Part shown: positions 26,061 through 34,573 of the stretch, piece by piece
Numbering within the stretch: the first letter of the stretch is position 1
Layout of the letters: every line of letters starts with the position of its first letter
From: an uncultured Hyphomicrobium sp.
GTDB lineage: Bacteria; Pseudomonadota; Alphaproteobacteria; Rhizobiales; Hyphomicrobiaceae
NCBI GenBank assembly: GCA_934555825.1
Contig: CAKTFJ010000004.1
Location: 132,334 to 196,333 of the forward strand
Length of the DNA stretch: 64,000 nucleotides
Direction: 5' to 3'
Program-made: the position numbers and the translations under genes
The notes under the pieces: generated by a model
Told to the model about the DNA's origin: nothing
The model's input: only the letters and a program-made list of their open reading frames with translations
Database searches by the model: none

Positions 26061-28069
26061 AACCCGATCCCGAACTGGCTCATGAAGGTGCTGTTGGCGT
26101 TCCCCGAGCGTGATGTCGCGCGCGGCTGAGGACCTTGCTGGGCGCGCGAGATCTGGCGCCGGTCTGGCACGTGCGGGGCCAGGTGGTTGCGGCCCTTGCT
26201 GATCTCGTCCCACCTGCCGTCGAGTGCGAGCGTCACGCGGCGCTCGTGGCCGTAGATGTCGCTGTAGGTCTTGAGGGTGCCGTCCTCATCCACCCACGCC
26301 GTCTGGTAGACGATGTGCATCGGAATGCGTCCGTCGATCAGCACCTCGTTGTTGAGAGGGCCGCGCTTGGCCAGCTCATCGACTTTCGCGGCGTCCCAGC
26401 CCTTGTCGTGCTCAAGCACAAGCTCGGCCATGCGCAGAGGATTGCGCAGCCGCAGGCAGCCCGCGCTCAGCGTGCGCTGACGCTGGCCGAACATCCATTT
26501 GTCCGGCGTGTCGTGCATGAAGATCGTGTGCTGGCTGGGGAAGGAGAACTTCACATAGCCCATCGCGCTTTTCGCGCCCGGCGGCTGCACGACCTCGTAA
26601 TCGCGGATGTCGGTGTTGGCCCAATCCATCGTGCGCCAGTCCAGACGGCGTCCGCTCTTGGTTTCGACTTCGAGGCCGTACTGGCGCATCATGCCGCCGC
26701 CGCGCAGAAGGCTCGGCCACAGCTCGCGCACCTTGATGCTTTCGGGTACGCGCCACATGGGCCGGAACGTGACGTCCTGCAGACGGCGCGAGAAGATCGA
26801 GGTCTGCTTGCCGAGCTCGCCCACCACGATGCGCTCGGTGTGGATCGTCTTCCCGTCCTTGACGACGTCGATCATGTAGGCCGGTACGTTGGCGATGATG
26901 TGGAAGTCACCGATGTCAGGCCACTTCCACCGCCACATCTCCATGTTGGCGCGCAGACGCTTGGCGGCGGCGTTCGGAGCGGCGTTCTTGTTGCTACCGA
27001 GCGCTGCCACGTACTTCTCGCGCAGCAGGTGGAACTGCGGATGCTTCGGGTGCGTGTCGAGCAGCGCCTGGGCCTTGTCGGACGCGTCCGCAAGGCTTGC
27101 AAGGACGTCGGCCGGCTCGATGAGCTGCGCGCGCCTGTCCAGGTTCGAGTTGAGCTGCTCGGACGGCGACATGATGCGTCCGCCGCGGGCGTGGCGCGCG
27201 TACTTCAAAACGGTCTGCATGAGATCGACTTCGGCCGCAGCCTGATCGGCGGGCGAGAGATCCCGGCTTTGCGCATCCGCCAGCGCGGGCCGCGGGAAGT
27301 CTTCGGGATTGAGGCCCCAGTCGTTGGCGGTGCCGAGCGCTTCGATCACGCCGTTCGCATCGGCGTTGAAACTGCCCGCGCTCACCCACAGCGGCGCGTA
27401 TCCGCGCGTGGCATAGAACTCCAGAAGCGCGGCGCGCTCCTTCATCTCGTAGTCCTCGCCCTCTTCCGGCATTTCCGCGAGGCGTGCGCGAACAGCCGCT
27501 GCTGCGGGCGTTGCCGGATCGAGATGGGGCTTTTCGGTTTTCTCGGCGGTCACCTGCTCGGGAACGGCATGAGCGCCGGACTCGTCCGCGATGGCCGCTT
27601 CGGTCGCTTCCGTTTCGGCGGCAGGGGTTGCGGGCGCATCGGCGGCGATGGTTTCGCCCGCCGCAGCGGCGTCCTCGTCAGCGGCTGATGCGCGAGCGGT
27701 TGTGTCCAGATCGGTCGTGTCGTCCGCATCTGCGGTCGCGGGCTCCGGATCTGTTTGCTCGGTTTCGATCTTTGCCTCGGTCGCCGGTTCGGGTTCGAGA
27801 TCGGGCGTCGCCGCTGCTTTGTCCTGCGGTTCGGGCGCGGCGGGCCGCTCGGCGGCCGCTTCAGGAGCGCGTTCGGACTGGACCTCGTACGTGACGTATC
27901 CGGCAGGGACCGTCGTTACCTCGGGGATGACCGACGAGATCGTGGCGCCGGGCTCGATTGCGCCGGTTTCGAGTGTGTTGGCGGTCGGGGCCGGTTCTGC
28001 CCGTGGCGCGTCGGCGGCGCCTAGACCCAGCATCAATGCCAGCGCCGTAAAAGCGAGGCGGCCCATCAC
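26057..28069 (-). CDS. L,D-transpeptidase (YkuD/YcbB type)
   Basis: This 670-residue secreted enzyme would cross-link or modify peptidoglycan stem peptides. It opens with a signal peptide (about residues 1-24), then a long disordered Ala/Glu/Thr/Pro-rich stretch (30-190), a scaffold domain with LLEFYATRGYAPLWV (215-229), and a YkuD catalytic domain with HD at 519-520 and SAGCLRLRNP, catalytic Cys538. The size and scaffold fit the YcbB class rather than short Ykud enzymes. The gene converges on the DNA ligase and the two stop codons share CTAG (26057-26060), leaving no terminator space. Start ATG at 28069 or three bases later. Confidence 0.92.
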   Translation of the reverse strand: MMGRLAFTALALMLGLGAADAPRAEPAPTANTLETGAIEPGATISSVIPEVTTVPAGYVTYEVQSERAPEAAAERPAAPEPQDKAAATPDLEPEPATEAKIETEQTDPEPATADADDTTDLDTTARASAADEDAAAAGETIAADAPATPAAETEATEAAIADESGAHAVPEQVTAEKTEKPHLDPATPAAAAVRARLAEMPEEGEDYEMKERAALLEFYATRGYAPLWVSAGSFNADANGVIEALGTANDWGLNPEDFPRPALADAQSRDLSPADQAAAEVDLMQTVLKYARHARGGRIMSPSEQLNSNLDRRAQLIEPADVLASLADASDKAQALLDTHPKHPQFHLLREKYVAALGSNKNAAPNAAAKRLRANMEMWRWKWPDIGDFHIIANVPAYMIDVVKDGKTIHTERIVVGELGKQTSIFSRRLQDVTFRPMWRVPESIKVRELWPSLLRGGGMMRQYGLEVETKSGRRLDWRTMDWANTDIRDYEVVQPPGAKSAMGYVKFSFPSQHTIFMHDTPDKWMFGQRQRTLSAGCLRLRNPLRMAELVLEHDKGWDAAKVDELAKRGPLNNEVLIDGRIPMHIVYQTAWVDEDGTLKTYSDIYGHERRVTLALDGRWDEISKGRNHLAPHVPDRRQISRAQQGPQPRATSRSGNANSTFMSQFGIGF

Positions 28070-28381
28070 GCGTCTCCCATATCCTGCGTTGTCCTCGGCC
28101 CGTTCGGAGCGCTAAGGCGCGGAAACACTAGGTGATTCGGCTGGCGGCGAAAAAAGACGCCGCGCGATTTCGGCCCCACCCTCGCACTGCTACCCAGTTT
28201 TCTGTCGCGACTTTGGGCCAGGAACGGGGCGCCGTCCCGCCTGCCCTTAAGGAAAATGAGCAGTGGGTCCCGTTTGCAACGGTGCGGGATCTGCCTTGCC
28301 AGAGGCTGCCGTCTTCCTCTAAATGCCCCGTTTTCCCGTTGGGCCCGCCTCGCGAGGCACCCTGGCACCGGAACCAAAGGC

Positions 28382-28876
28382 ATGACCGAACGCCGCGCGG
28401 ACGTGGGGATCATCATGGGCAGCCAGTCGGACTGGCCCACCATGAAGGCGGCCGCGGCCATCCTGGATGCACTTGCCGTCCCCTACGAAACCAAGATCGT
28501 CTCGGCGCATCGCACGCCCGACCGGCTCGTGGCTTACGCGCGCACGGCGGCAGAACGAGGGATCAAGGTCATTATCGCGGGCGCGGGCGGAGCAGCACAC
28601 CTGCCCGGCATGACGGCCTCCATGACCGCGCTTCCCGTGCTCGGCGTGCCGATCAAGACCAGCACGCTCTCCGGCGTCGACAGCCTCTATTCGATCGTGC
28701 AGATGCCGGGCGGGGTTCCCGTCGGAACGCTCGCAATCGGAGAAGCCGGCGCAACCAACGCGGGCCTGCTCGCAGCTCAGATCCTCGCACTTTCGGATGC
28801 GGCGCTCGCCGCCCGGGTCGCGGACTGGCGCGCCAATCAAACCGCATCCGTTGCCGAGGTTCCGAAGTCCGAATGA
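28382..28876 (+). CDS. purE: N5-carboxyaminoimidazole ribonucleotide mutase
   Basis: PurE moves the carboxyl group from N5-CAIR to give CAIR in purine synthesis. The 164-residue protein shows [13 protein letters not shown], the catalytic histidine in [21 protein letters not shown] and [15 protein letters not shown]. The ATG at 28382 matches homologue starts; an upstream in-frame ATG at 28256 would add unrelated sequence. Its TGA overlaps the purK ATG (ATGA), so the two are translationally coupled, as their consecutive reactions suggest. Confidence 0.96.
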   Translation: MTERRADVGIIMGSQSDWPTMKAAAAILDALAVPYETKIVSAHRTPDRLVAYARTAAERGIKVIIAGAGGAAHLPGMTASMTALPVLGVPIKTSTLSGVDSLYSIVQMPGGVPVGTLAIGEAGATNAGLLAAQILALSDAALAARVADWRANQTASVAEVPKSE

Positions 28877-29955
28877 GCGCCCTCCCTCCTGGCTCCACCA
28901 TCGGCATTCTCGGCGGCGGACAGCTCGGCCGCATGATGTCGCTTGCCGCCGGCCGTCTCGGCCTCAAGTGCCACATCTATTCCGACGTTTGGGGTCCGGC
29001 GTTCGACTTCGCGGCGGCTTCCACCGTTGCACCGTACGAGGACACAGCGAAAATCCGCGCTTTTGCAGAAGCGGTCGATGTCGTCACGTACGAGTTCGAG
29101 AACGTGCCGCTTGAAGCGGCGGCCGCCGCCGAAGCCGTGTCTCCGGTGCGTCCCGGCCCCAAGGCGCTCGAAGTCGCGCAGGACCGGCTGGCGGAAAAAA
29201 CCTTCATTCGCGATCTCGGCATCCCCGTCGCGCCATTCGCCGCTATCGACAACACCGCCTCGTTCGACGCAGCCGCAGCCGAGATCGGCGGAGCCGGCAT
29301 CCTCAAGACGCGCCGGCTCGGCTACGATGGCAAGGGCCAGGTACGGATCGGGAGCGCTGCCGAGTTGCCTGGCGCATTCGACGCGCTGAAGGGCGTGCCC
29401 TCGATCCTCGAAGGACTGGTGCCGTTCGCATTCGAGGTGTCCGTCCTGGTCGTGCGCGGCGTCAACGGCGAGACGCGCTTCTACGACGTGCCGCTCAACA
29501 CGCATAAGGACGGCATCCTCGACACATCGACGGTGCCCTCCCCGATCTCCGCCGCCCACGCCAAGCGCGCGACCGAGTTGGCGGCGGGAATCGCAGAGGC
29601 GCTCGGGTATGTCGGCGTGCTGGGCGTCGAAATGTTTTACCTCGGCCCGGACGCCGCCGAGCCGCTCGTCATCAACGAGATCGCGCCGCGCGTGCATAAC
29701 TCCGGGCACTGGACGCAGGATGCCTGCCTCGTCAGCCAGTTCGAGAATCACATCCGCGCGGTGGCGGGCTGGCCGCTCGGCTCGACCGAACGGCACTCTG
29801 ACGTGACGATGACCAACCTGATCGGGTCTGACGTGGACCGCTGGGCGACGCTCGCGGCCGAGCCCGGCACCGCGCTCCACCTCTACGGCAAGCCCGAGGC
29901 CCGTCCTGGGCGGAAGATGGGGCACGTGAACCGTATCAAGCCCCTGACGGCTTAA
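28873..29955 (+). CDS. purK: N5-carboxyaminoimidazole ribonucleotide synthase
   Basis: PurK is the ATP-grasp enzyme that makes N5-CAIR from AIR and bicarbonate. The 360-residue length is standard. Landmarks are [13 protein letters not shown] at the start, [21 protein letters not shown] in the ATP-binding region and [15 protein letters not shown]. It overlaps purE by four bases and is followed by a hairpin at 29970-29993 before rpsU. No truncation is seen. Confidence 0.96.
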   Translation: MSALPPGSTIGILGGGQLGRMMSLAAGRLGLKCHIYSDVWGPAFDFAAASTVAPYEDTAKIRAFAEAVDVVTYEFENVPLEAAAAAEAVSPVRPGPKALEVAQDRLAEKTFIRDLGIPVAPFAAIDNTASFDAAAAEIGGAGILKTRRLGYDGKGQVRIGSAAELPGAFDALKGVPSILEGLVPFAFEVSVLVVRGVNGETRFYDVPLNTHKDGILDTSTVPSPISAAHAKRATELAAGIAEALGYVGVLGVEMFYLGPDAAEPLVINEIAPRVHNSGHWTQDACLVSQFENHIRAVAGWPLGSTERHSDVTMTNLIGSDVDRWATLAAEPGTALHLYGKPEARPGRKMGHVNRIKPLTA

Positions 29956-29969
29956 GCGGGCCGAAGTGA

Positions 29970-29993
29970 AGCCCAAAAGCCGCATTTTGGGCT
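29970..29993 (+). terminator. Hairpin after purK, likely terminator or rpsU leader element
   Basis: AGCCCAAAA, loop GCCGCA, TTTTGGGCT forms a perfect nine-pair stem 14 bases past the purK stop. No U-run follows, though the stem itself carries four Us on its 3' side. Two further weak hairpins (CCCCG/CGGGG near 30009-30026 and CCGGCG/CGCCGG at 30070-30089) lie between it and rpsU, so the region could also be a structured leader. Confidence 0.5.
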
Positions 29994-30140
29994 CCGAATT
30001 GCGGCGAGCCCCGTGGACAAGCGGGGTAACGTTTGATAGAAGCCAGCCAAATCTTAAGCGCTCAACGCGCCGGCGGGTTTGTTCGCCGGGGCTTTGGGCG
30101 GTGTTATTTTCAGCCAATTCAGAACTTTAGAGGTCACCGC

Positions 30141-30488
30141 TTGCAGGTACTCGTTCGCGACAACAACGTCGACCAGGCCCTCAAGGCGCTCAAGAAGAAG
30201 ATGCAGCGCGAGGGTATTTTCCGTGAGATGAAGCTCCGGAACTACTTCGAGAAGCCGTCTGAGAAGAAGGCGCGCGAGAAGGCCGAGGCTGTTCGCCGCG
30301 CCCGCAAGCTCGCCCGCAAGAAGCTGCAGCGCGAAGGCCTGCTGCCCGGCAAGCCGGCTGCCGCACGCGGCGCCAAGGGTCCGGGCCGTGGCGGCCCCGG
30401 TGCCCGTCCGGCCGGTGGCGGCTTCGGCGGTAACAGCGGTGGTGCTGGCGCGGCTGGCGGCAGCGGCGGATACTCGTCCAACCGCTAA
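30141..30488 (+). CDS. rpsU: 30S ribosomal protein S21
   Basis: The first 68 residues are a normal S21: [19 protein letters not shown], then [17 protein letters not shown] and a basic helix. S21 binds the 30S platform near the anti-Shine-Dalgarno. A 45-residue tail follows, very rich in Gly, Pro, Ala and Arg and ending GGYSSNR, so the protein is 115 residues rather than the usual 70-80. The start is a TTG at 30141 with AGAGG seven bases upstream; an ATG frame from 30033 would add unrelated sequence. A good intrinsic terminator follows. It is not next to dnaG-rpoD, its classical partners. Confidence 0.93.
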   Translation: MQVLVRDNNVDQALKALKKKMQREGIFREMKLRNYFEKPSEKKAREKAEAVRRARKLARKKLQREGLLPGKPAAARGAKGPGRGGPGARPAGGGFGGNSGGAGAAGGSGGYSSNR

Positions 30489-30530
30489 GCGCTCAGGCTC
30501 AAGGGCCTCCGCGACAAGCTGAATTCGATG

Positions 30531-30568
30531 TCGCCGTCGGCTGATTGTCCGGCGGCGATATTCTTTTT
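30531..30568 (+). terminator. Intrinsic terminator of rpsU
   Basis: TCGCCGTCGG, loop CTGATTGT, CCGGCGGCGA makes a ten-pair stem with one G-U pair, followed directly by TATTCTTTTT (30559-30568). It lies 43 bases past the rpsU stop and has the classic GC stem and U-run. Confidence 0.8.
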
Positions 30569-30646
30569 GGGGATCGTTGCCCTCATGCGGATCTTTGATC
30601 CGCTGAGCTTCTGGCTCCTACGTCTGCCCTCGACTATCGTCGGGAC

Positions 30647-32275
30647 ATGGCCAAGCTCTATTTCGCGTCTCTCGTCACCCTCTCGCTGCTCGTCGCCATG
30701 GTGGCGGGCGTCGTCATCGCAGGGCTCGTCGCCACGGGGGCGATGGAGACCGGTCCCGCACTCGTGCTTGTGGTGCTCATCAACGGCGTGACGTTCCTCA
30801 TCAGCCCGTGGCTTACGGATCTGATGCTGCGCTGGGTCAACAAGGTCCAGTTCATCGACGACGCCACGCTCAAAGCCCGTTATCCGCACGTGCACGCCAT
30901 CGTCCACGACGTTGCGCGCGACTACCGCTTCTCCGCGCCCTCCATCGGCATCATCCCGGACCGCAATCCGACTGCGTTCACCTACGGGCTGTTCCGCTCC
31001 AACGCGCGGATCGTGCTGACGGACGGCATCTTCGAATTCCTGAACGAGGAGGAGACGCGCGCGGTCGTTGCGCATGAGCTGGGCCACATCGTCAACCGCG
31101 ACTTTCTCGTCATGACGGCGGCAGGCACGCTGGTGCAGATGCTCTACGTGCTCTACGCGAGCTTCACCCGGCAGCAGCGCTCGGGCGGCGGCGACAGCAA
31201 GGGCAAGAACAACCTCTTCATCGTCGGCGTTGCAGCCTATGTGTTGTACGTGCTCGGCACTTACGTGCTGCTCTATCTCAGCCGCACGCGCGAGTATCTT
31301 GCCGACAGCTTTGCAGCCGAACGCGTCGAAGCGCGCCATCTGGCAAACGCGCTCGTCAAGATCGCCTACGGCATTGCGGAAGCGACCGACACCGAGGAAA
31401 CGCGCCAGCTTCTCGCCTCCACGCGCCACATGGGCGTGATGGATTTCAAGGGCGCGCGCCATCTCGGGCTCGTGGTCGAGGCTTCTCGCGCACGCCCGGA
31501 GGCGACGGCGGAGGCCATGCTGTTCGACATCTACAATCCCTGGGCGCGCTTCGTGGAGCTGTCCTCCACGCATCCGCTGACGGGCAAGCGCATCAAGGCG
31601 CTCTCGGTGATCGCCAAGGAGAAACGGCAGGCGTTCGACGATATCGACGTGGTGGCGGCCGCAAAGCGCGCGAACGTGAACCCGGCCGCGCTCTGGCGCA
31701 AGTTCGTGCGCGAGCTTGGGATCGTCGCGCTGCCGACGCTCGTGTTTTTCGGGGTGGGGCTTATGGGGCTCGCGAGTTCGTCGCCCTTGTTTGCTGTGCT
31801 CGCTTTCCCCGCAGCGGCAGTCGTCTGGGCCGCTTTGATTCCCGTGGTCTATCCATTTGCCGCGCCCGAGGAAACGGACGTCGTCTCGCTCATGGGCGAT
31901 GTGGCCGCCTCGCCTATTGTCGGCCGGGCGGTACATCTCAAAGGCGATGTGATCGGGCGGGCGGATGCGGGCTCTGTTATCGGCGAGGATACGATCTTCG
32001 CCGACCCGACCGGGCGCATGACGGTCGATTTCCGCTCTCTGCTCGGACCGCTCGGCGATATGTGGGCGGGATGGCGCCGCGTGGCGCGCCACATCGGGCA
32101 AAAGGGCGATGTCGTCGGCTGGTTTCGCCGTGGCATGGGCGGGCACGTGATCCTGAGCGAGCTCAACACGACGGCCGGGCGGCTCAAGGCCTATCCCTAT
32201 CTCGCAGGCGTCTCCACACTGCTGATCGTGTTCGCGGTGATCCTCGTGATCACCGGTATCGCATCGCTGACGTGA
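30647..32275 (+). CDS. M48 family zinc metallopeptidase (HtpX-like membrane protein)
   Basis: This 542-residue membrane protease has two N-terminal hydrophobic segments (5-30, 38-55), the zinc site HELGH at 143-147, a third ligand probably Glu216 in RTREYLADSFAAE, a hydrophobic pair around 190-212, and further membrane spans near residues 370-410 and at the C-terminus. HtpX-type enzymes degrade damaged membrane proteins. It is much longer than HtpX (about 290 residues): after the peptidase domain comes an extension with membrane segments and a soluble stretch of unknown function. It lies after the rpsU terminator and converges on the carboxypeptidase gene. Confidence 0.88.
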   Translation: MAKLYFASLVTLSLLVAMVAGVVIAGLVATGAMETGPALVLVVLINGVTFLISPWLTDLMLRWVNKVQFIDDATLKARYPHVHAIVHDVARDYRFSAPSIGIIPDRNPTAFTYGLFRSNARIVLTDGIFEFLNEEETRAVVAHELGHIVNRDFLVMTAAGTLVQMLYVLYASFTRQQRSGGGDSKGKNNLFIVGVAAYVLYVLGTYVLLYLSRTREYLADSFAAERVEARHLANALVKIAYGIAEATDTEETRQLLASTRHMGVMDFKGARHLGLVVEASRARPEATAEAMLFDIYNPWARFVELSSTHPLTGKRIKALSVIAKEKRQAFDDIDVVAAAKRANVNPAALWRKFVRELGIVALPTLVFFGVGLMGLASSSPLFAVLAFPAAAVVWAALIPVVYPFAAPEETDVVSLMGDVAASPIVGRAVHLKGDVIGRADAGSVIGEDTIFADPTGRMTVDFRSLLGPLGDMWAGWRRVARHIGQKGDVVGWFRRGMGGHVILSELNTTAGRLKAYPYLAGVSTLLIVFAVILVITGIASLT

Positions 32276-32284
32276 CGCTCTCCG

Positions 32285-33475
32285 CTAGAGAGGTACCAAC
32301 CGCAGGGCGAGGTGCAGGATTGCATCGACGCCGCGCCACATGAAGCCGCCCTCATCGACGTCGGTTTCGGCGTAGAGCGGTGTTTCACTCACCGCCACGG
32401 GCTCCGGGTTTCCGGGCACTGTGCTGGTGACGCGAAACATCGCGACCTGTTCACCCTTCCTGATCGGCGGCTTCAGCGGCCCTTCGTAGACGATCTCGCC
32501 GCGGATGCGCTGATCGAGCGGAAACTTAGGCAGGATGACTTCCAGGTTCCCTTGCCCTGTGAGCGGCACGTAGAAATTCTCGCCGCCCCACACGCGCGCG
32601 TAGCCGACGGCCTCGCCGGCATCGAACAGCTTGGCGCGCGAAACGCTCTTGGCGCCCCATTCCAACATGCGCCGTGCCTCGCTGCGCCGATCGCGCTCGC
32701 TTTCAAGACCCATGATCACGCCGATCAGGCGGCGGCCTTCCGTCACGGACGACACGACCAAGCCATAGCCCGCGGCGTTGGTGTGTCCGGTCTTGAGGCC
32801 GTCGACGCCGAGCCCTTCCTCGGCGAGCAGCGGATTGCGGTTGTAGAACTTGTGGCGGCGGTAATCGAACTGGCGTTGGCTGAAGACCTTGTAGTGCTCG
32901 GGATATTCGCGGATCAGATGGCGCGCGAGCATCGCGAGCTCGCGTGCGGTCATCAGATGCTCGGGATCGGTGAGGCCGGTGGGATTGCGGAACGTCGATT
33001 TTTTTAGGCCGATGCGGGCCGCCTCCTCCGCCATCAGCTTGAGGAAGCCGTCGACGGATCCGGCGATCCCCTCAGCGACCGTAATCGCCGCATCGTTGCC
33101 GGATTGCACGGCGATGCCCTGGATCAACTCGCGGATCGGCGTCTTGGTGTTGATGGGGATGAACATGGCGGCCGTGCGCGAGGGTGCGCCACCCGTCCGC
33201 CACGCGTGCTCGCTGGTCGTGAACTCGTCATCGAGCGTGAAGTTGCCTTCCTTGAGCTCCCGGAAGAGCACGGCGAGCGTCATGAGCTTGCTCATGCTCG
33301 CGGGGGGCACGAGCTGATCGGCGGCCTTCTGGTAGATGATGGAGCCCGAGTCGTAATCCATCAGGATCGCGTTGCGGGCTTTGGTGGAAAAGCCTGCCTG
33401 CTGGGCCATTGCGCTCACGACGAGAGCAGACAACGCTCCAAGCACGAGCATACCGATCGTCAGCAACCGTCTCAT
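32285..33475 (-). CDS. dacA: D-alanyl-D-alanine carboxypeptidase (PBP5/DacA family)
   Basis: This penicillin-binding protein trims the terminal D-Ala from peptidoglycan pentapeptides. Residues 1-25 are a signal peptide. The three active-site motifs are SMSK (Ser60-Lys63), SGN (125-127) and KTG (228-230), in correct order, followed by the beta-rich C-terminal domain and a final amphipathic stretch (WRGVDAILHLALRL) suitable for membrane anchoring. At 396 residues it is normal for the family. It is monocistronic by appearance, with the M48 gene convergent nine bases away. Confidence 0.93.
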   Translation of the reverse strand: MRRLLTIGMLVLGALSALVVSAMAQQAGFSTKARNAILMDYDSGSIIYQKAADQLVPPASMSKLMTLAVLFRELKEGNFTLDDEFTTSEHAWRTGGAPSRTAAMFIPINTKTPIRELIQGIAVQSGNDAAITVAEGIAGSVDGFLKLMAEEAARIGLKKSTFRNPTGLTDPEHLMTARELAMLARHLIREYPEHYKVFSQRQFDYRRHKFYNRNPLLAEEGLGVDGLKTGHTNAAGYGLVVSSVTEGRRLIGVIMGLESERDRRSEARRMLEWGAKSVSRAKLFDAGEAVGYARVWGGENFYVPLTGQGNLEVILPKFPLDQRIRGEIVYEGPLKPPIRKGEQVAMFRVTSTVPGNPEPVAVSETPLYAETDVDEGGFMWRGVDAILHLALRLVPL

Positions 33476-33587
33476 GTGGGCGTGCGACCTCGTTCGCGAA
33501 GCGGGACCGCGTTAACTAAAAGCCGCCCGCGAGACGAGTCAATGCGCGTGCCGCCAGAAACGCGCGCTGATGCCCGCGATAAGACCC

Positions 33588-34280
33588 TCAGTCCGCTTTC
33601 ACATTTGAGGACGTTGTCCAATCCGCCGCGTGCATGGAGATGGTGCCTTCATTGAAGGCGCGTGCGTCGTAGAAGGGCAGCGTGCGCTCGAACGTCACCG
33701 AGACCGCATCCTCGGCCTCCGCGATGCCGAGCACGCCACGGTCCTCCGCCTGCCTTACGGTGAGCGTGAAGGTATAGGGGCCGGGCTCGCGGATGATCTG
33801 CTCGGGCTTTTCGCCGTCGCCGCGGGTGTAGAACAGCACCTGCTCCGTTCGGCTCGTGCGGCCTGCGAGCGGAAGGGGCGCGAAGCTCGCATACGCCCGC
33901 GTGCGCGTGCGCTCCATGGACCAGACGCCAAGCTCGGCCGCATAAAAATGTTTCGTCTGCTTCGTGCGCGGATCTGTGACGGCGAGGTCGAGATCCAGCA
34001 CCGTGCCCGTGCGTGCGCCCTCGTTCGACAGCGTAACCGGGATCGAGATCATCTCGAAGTTGGTGTTTTGATACGGTGCAGCATAGGAAATGACGCGGGG
34101 CACAAAAACCTGGACATCCGCCGTCTTGAGCGAGCTTTCCCACAGGCTGTAGCCGGAGAACAGCACCGCGACGCCCGACAAGATCGTCGCTCCGAGGCCG
34201 CCGTTCGAGACGTGGCGCGCCGTGTCGGTAGCGATTTCCGTGGCGTCGTGCGTGGCGTCGCGTGGCTTGAAAATTTTCAT
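33588..34280 (-). CDS. Single-pass membrane protein of unknown function
   Basis: I do not recognise this 230-residue protein. It has a polar 27-residue N-terminus, one membrane segment (about 29-47, ATILSGVAVLFSGYSLW) and a beta-rich soluble domain with VTLSNEGARTGTVLDLDL near residue 85 and YTFTLTVRQAE near 172, a pattern suggestive of an immunoglobulin-like fold facing the periplasm. There are no cysteines in the domain and no enzymatic motif. It stands alone, with 104 bases to the carboxypeptidase downstream region and about 290 bases to the divergent CoA-transferase. A long antisense frame on the plus strand is less credible because this one has a clear membrane topology. Confidence 0.65.
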   Translation of the reverse strand: MKIFKPRDATHDATEIATDTARHVSNGGLGATILSGVAVLFSGYSLWESSLKTADVQVFVPRVISYAAPYQNTNFEMISIPVTLSNEGARTGTVLDLDLAVTDPRTKQTKHFYAAELGVWSMERTRTRAYASFAPLPLAGRTSRTEQVLFYTRGDGEKPEQIIREPGPYTFTLTVRQAEDRGVLGIAEAEDAVSVTFERTLPFYDARAFNEGTISMHAADWTTSSNVKAD

Positions 34281-34446
34281 CGTGCTTCCCCCAATCCCCT
34301 AGGCTCCCGCGCGGACGCAAATGTCCGTTCAATTCCGGCGAAGGTGTGGCTCTGCCGATGTCTGAACGCTTCTGCCGTGGTTAAGGAAGGGTGGGTAGGC
34401 CGATCCAACCCCTTGGAGTAGGACGATCCGCGGCGGGTTCGTGGCA

Positions 34447-34476
34447 TTGCGGAGAGGCTAGGCACTCTCGTATACC
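34447..34476 (+). promoter_or_regulatory. Possible promoter of the CoA-transferase gene
   Basis: TTGCGG (34447-34452) and TATACC (34471-34476) are separated by 18 bases, about 100 bases before the CoA-transferase start. A second AT-rich hexamer TTATAA is at 34484-34489. This is a consensus match by eye only. Confidence 0.3.
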
Positions 34477-34573
34477 GAGCGCCTTATAAACACGCATGGC
34501 CTCGGCACGTCCTCCGATCGGCGATCCGGCGGAAGACGTAAGAAACGCGGCCGCTCCCGGGGAAACAACGCTC

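Noticed and set aside
34281-34573. Start of the CoA-transferase at an upstream ATG (34496)
   Set aside because: The extra 26 residues are unlike the family and the ATG at 34574 matches the expected N-terminus.
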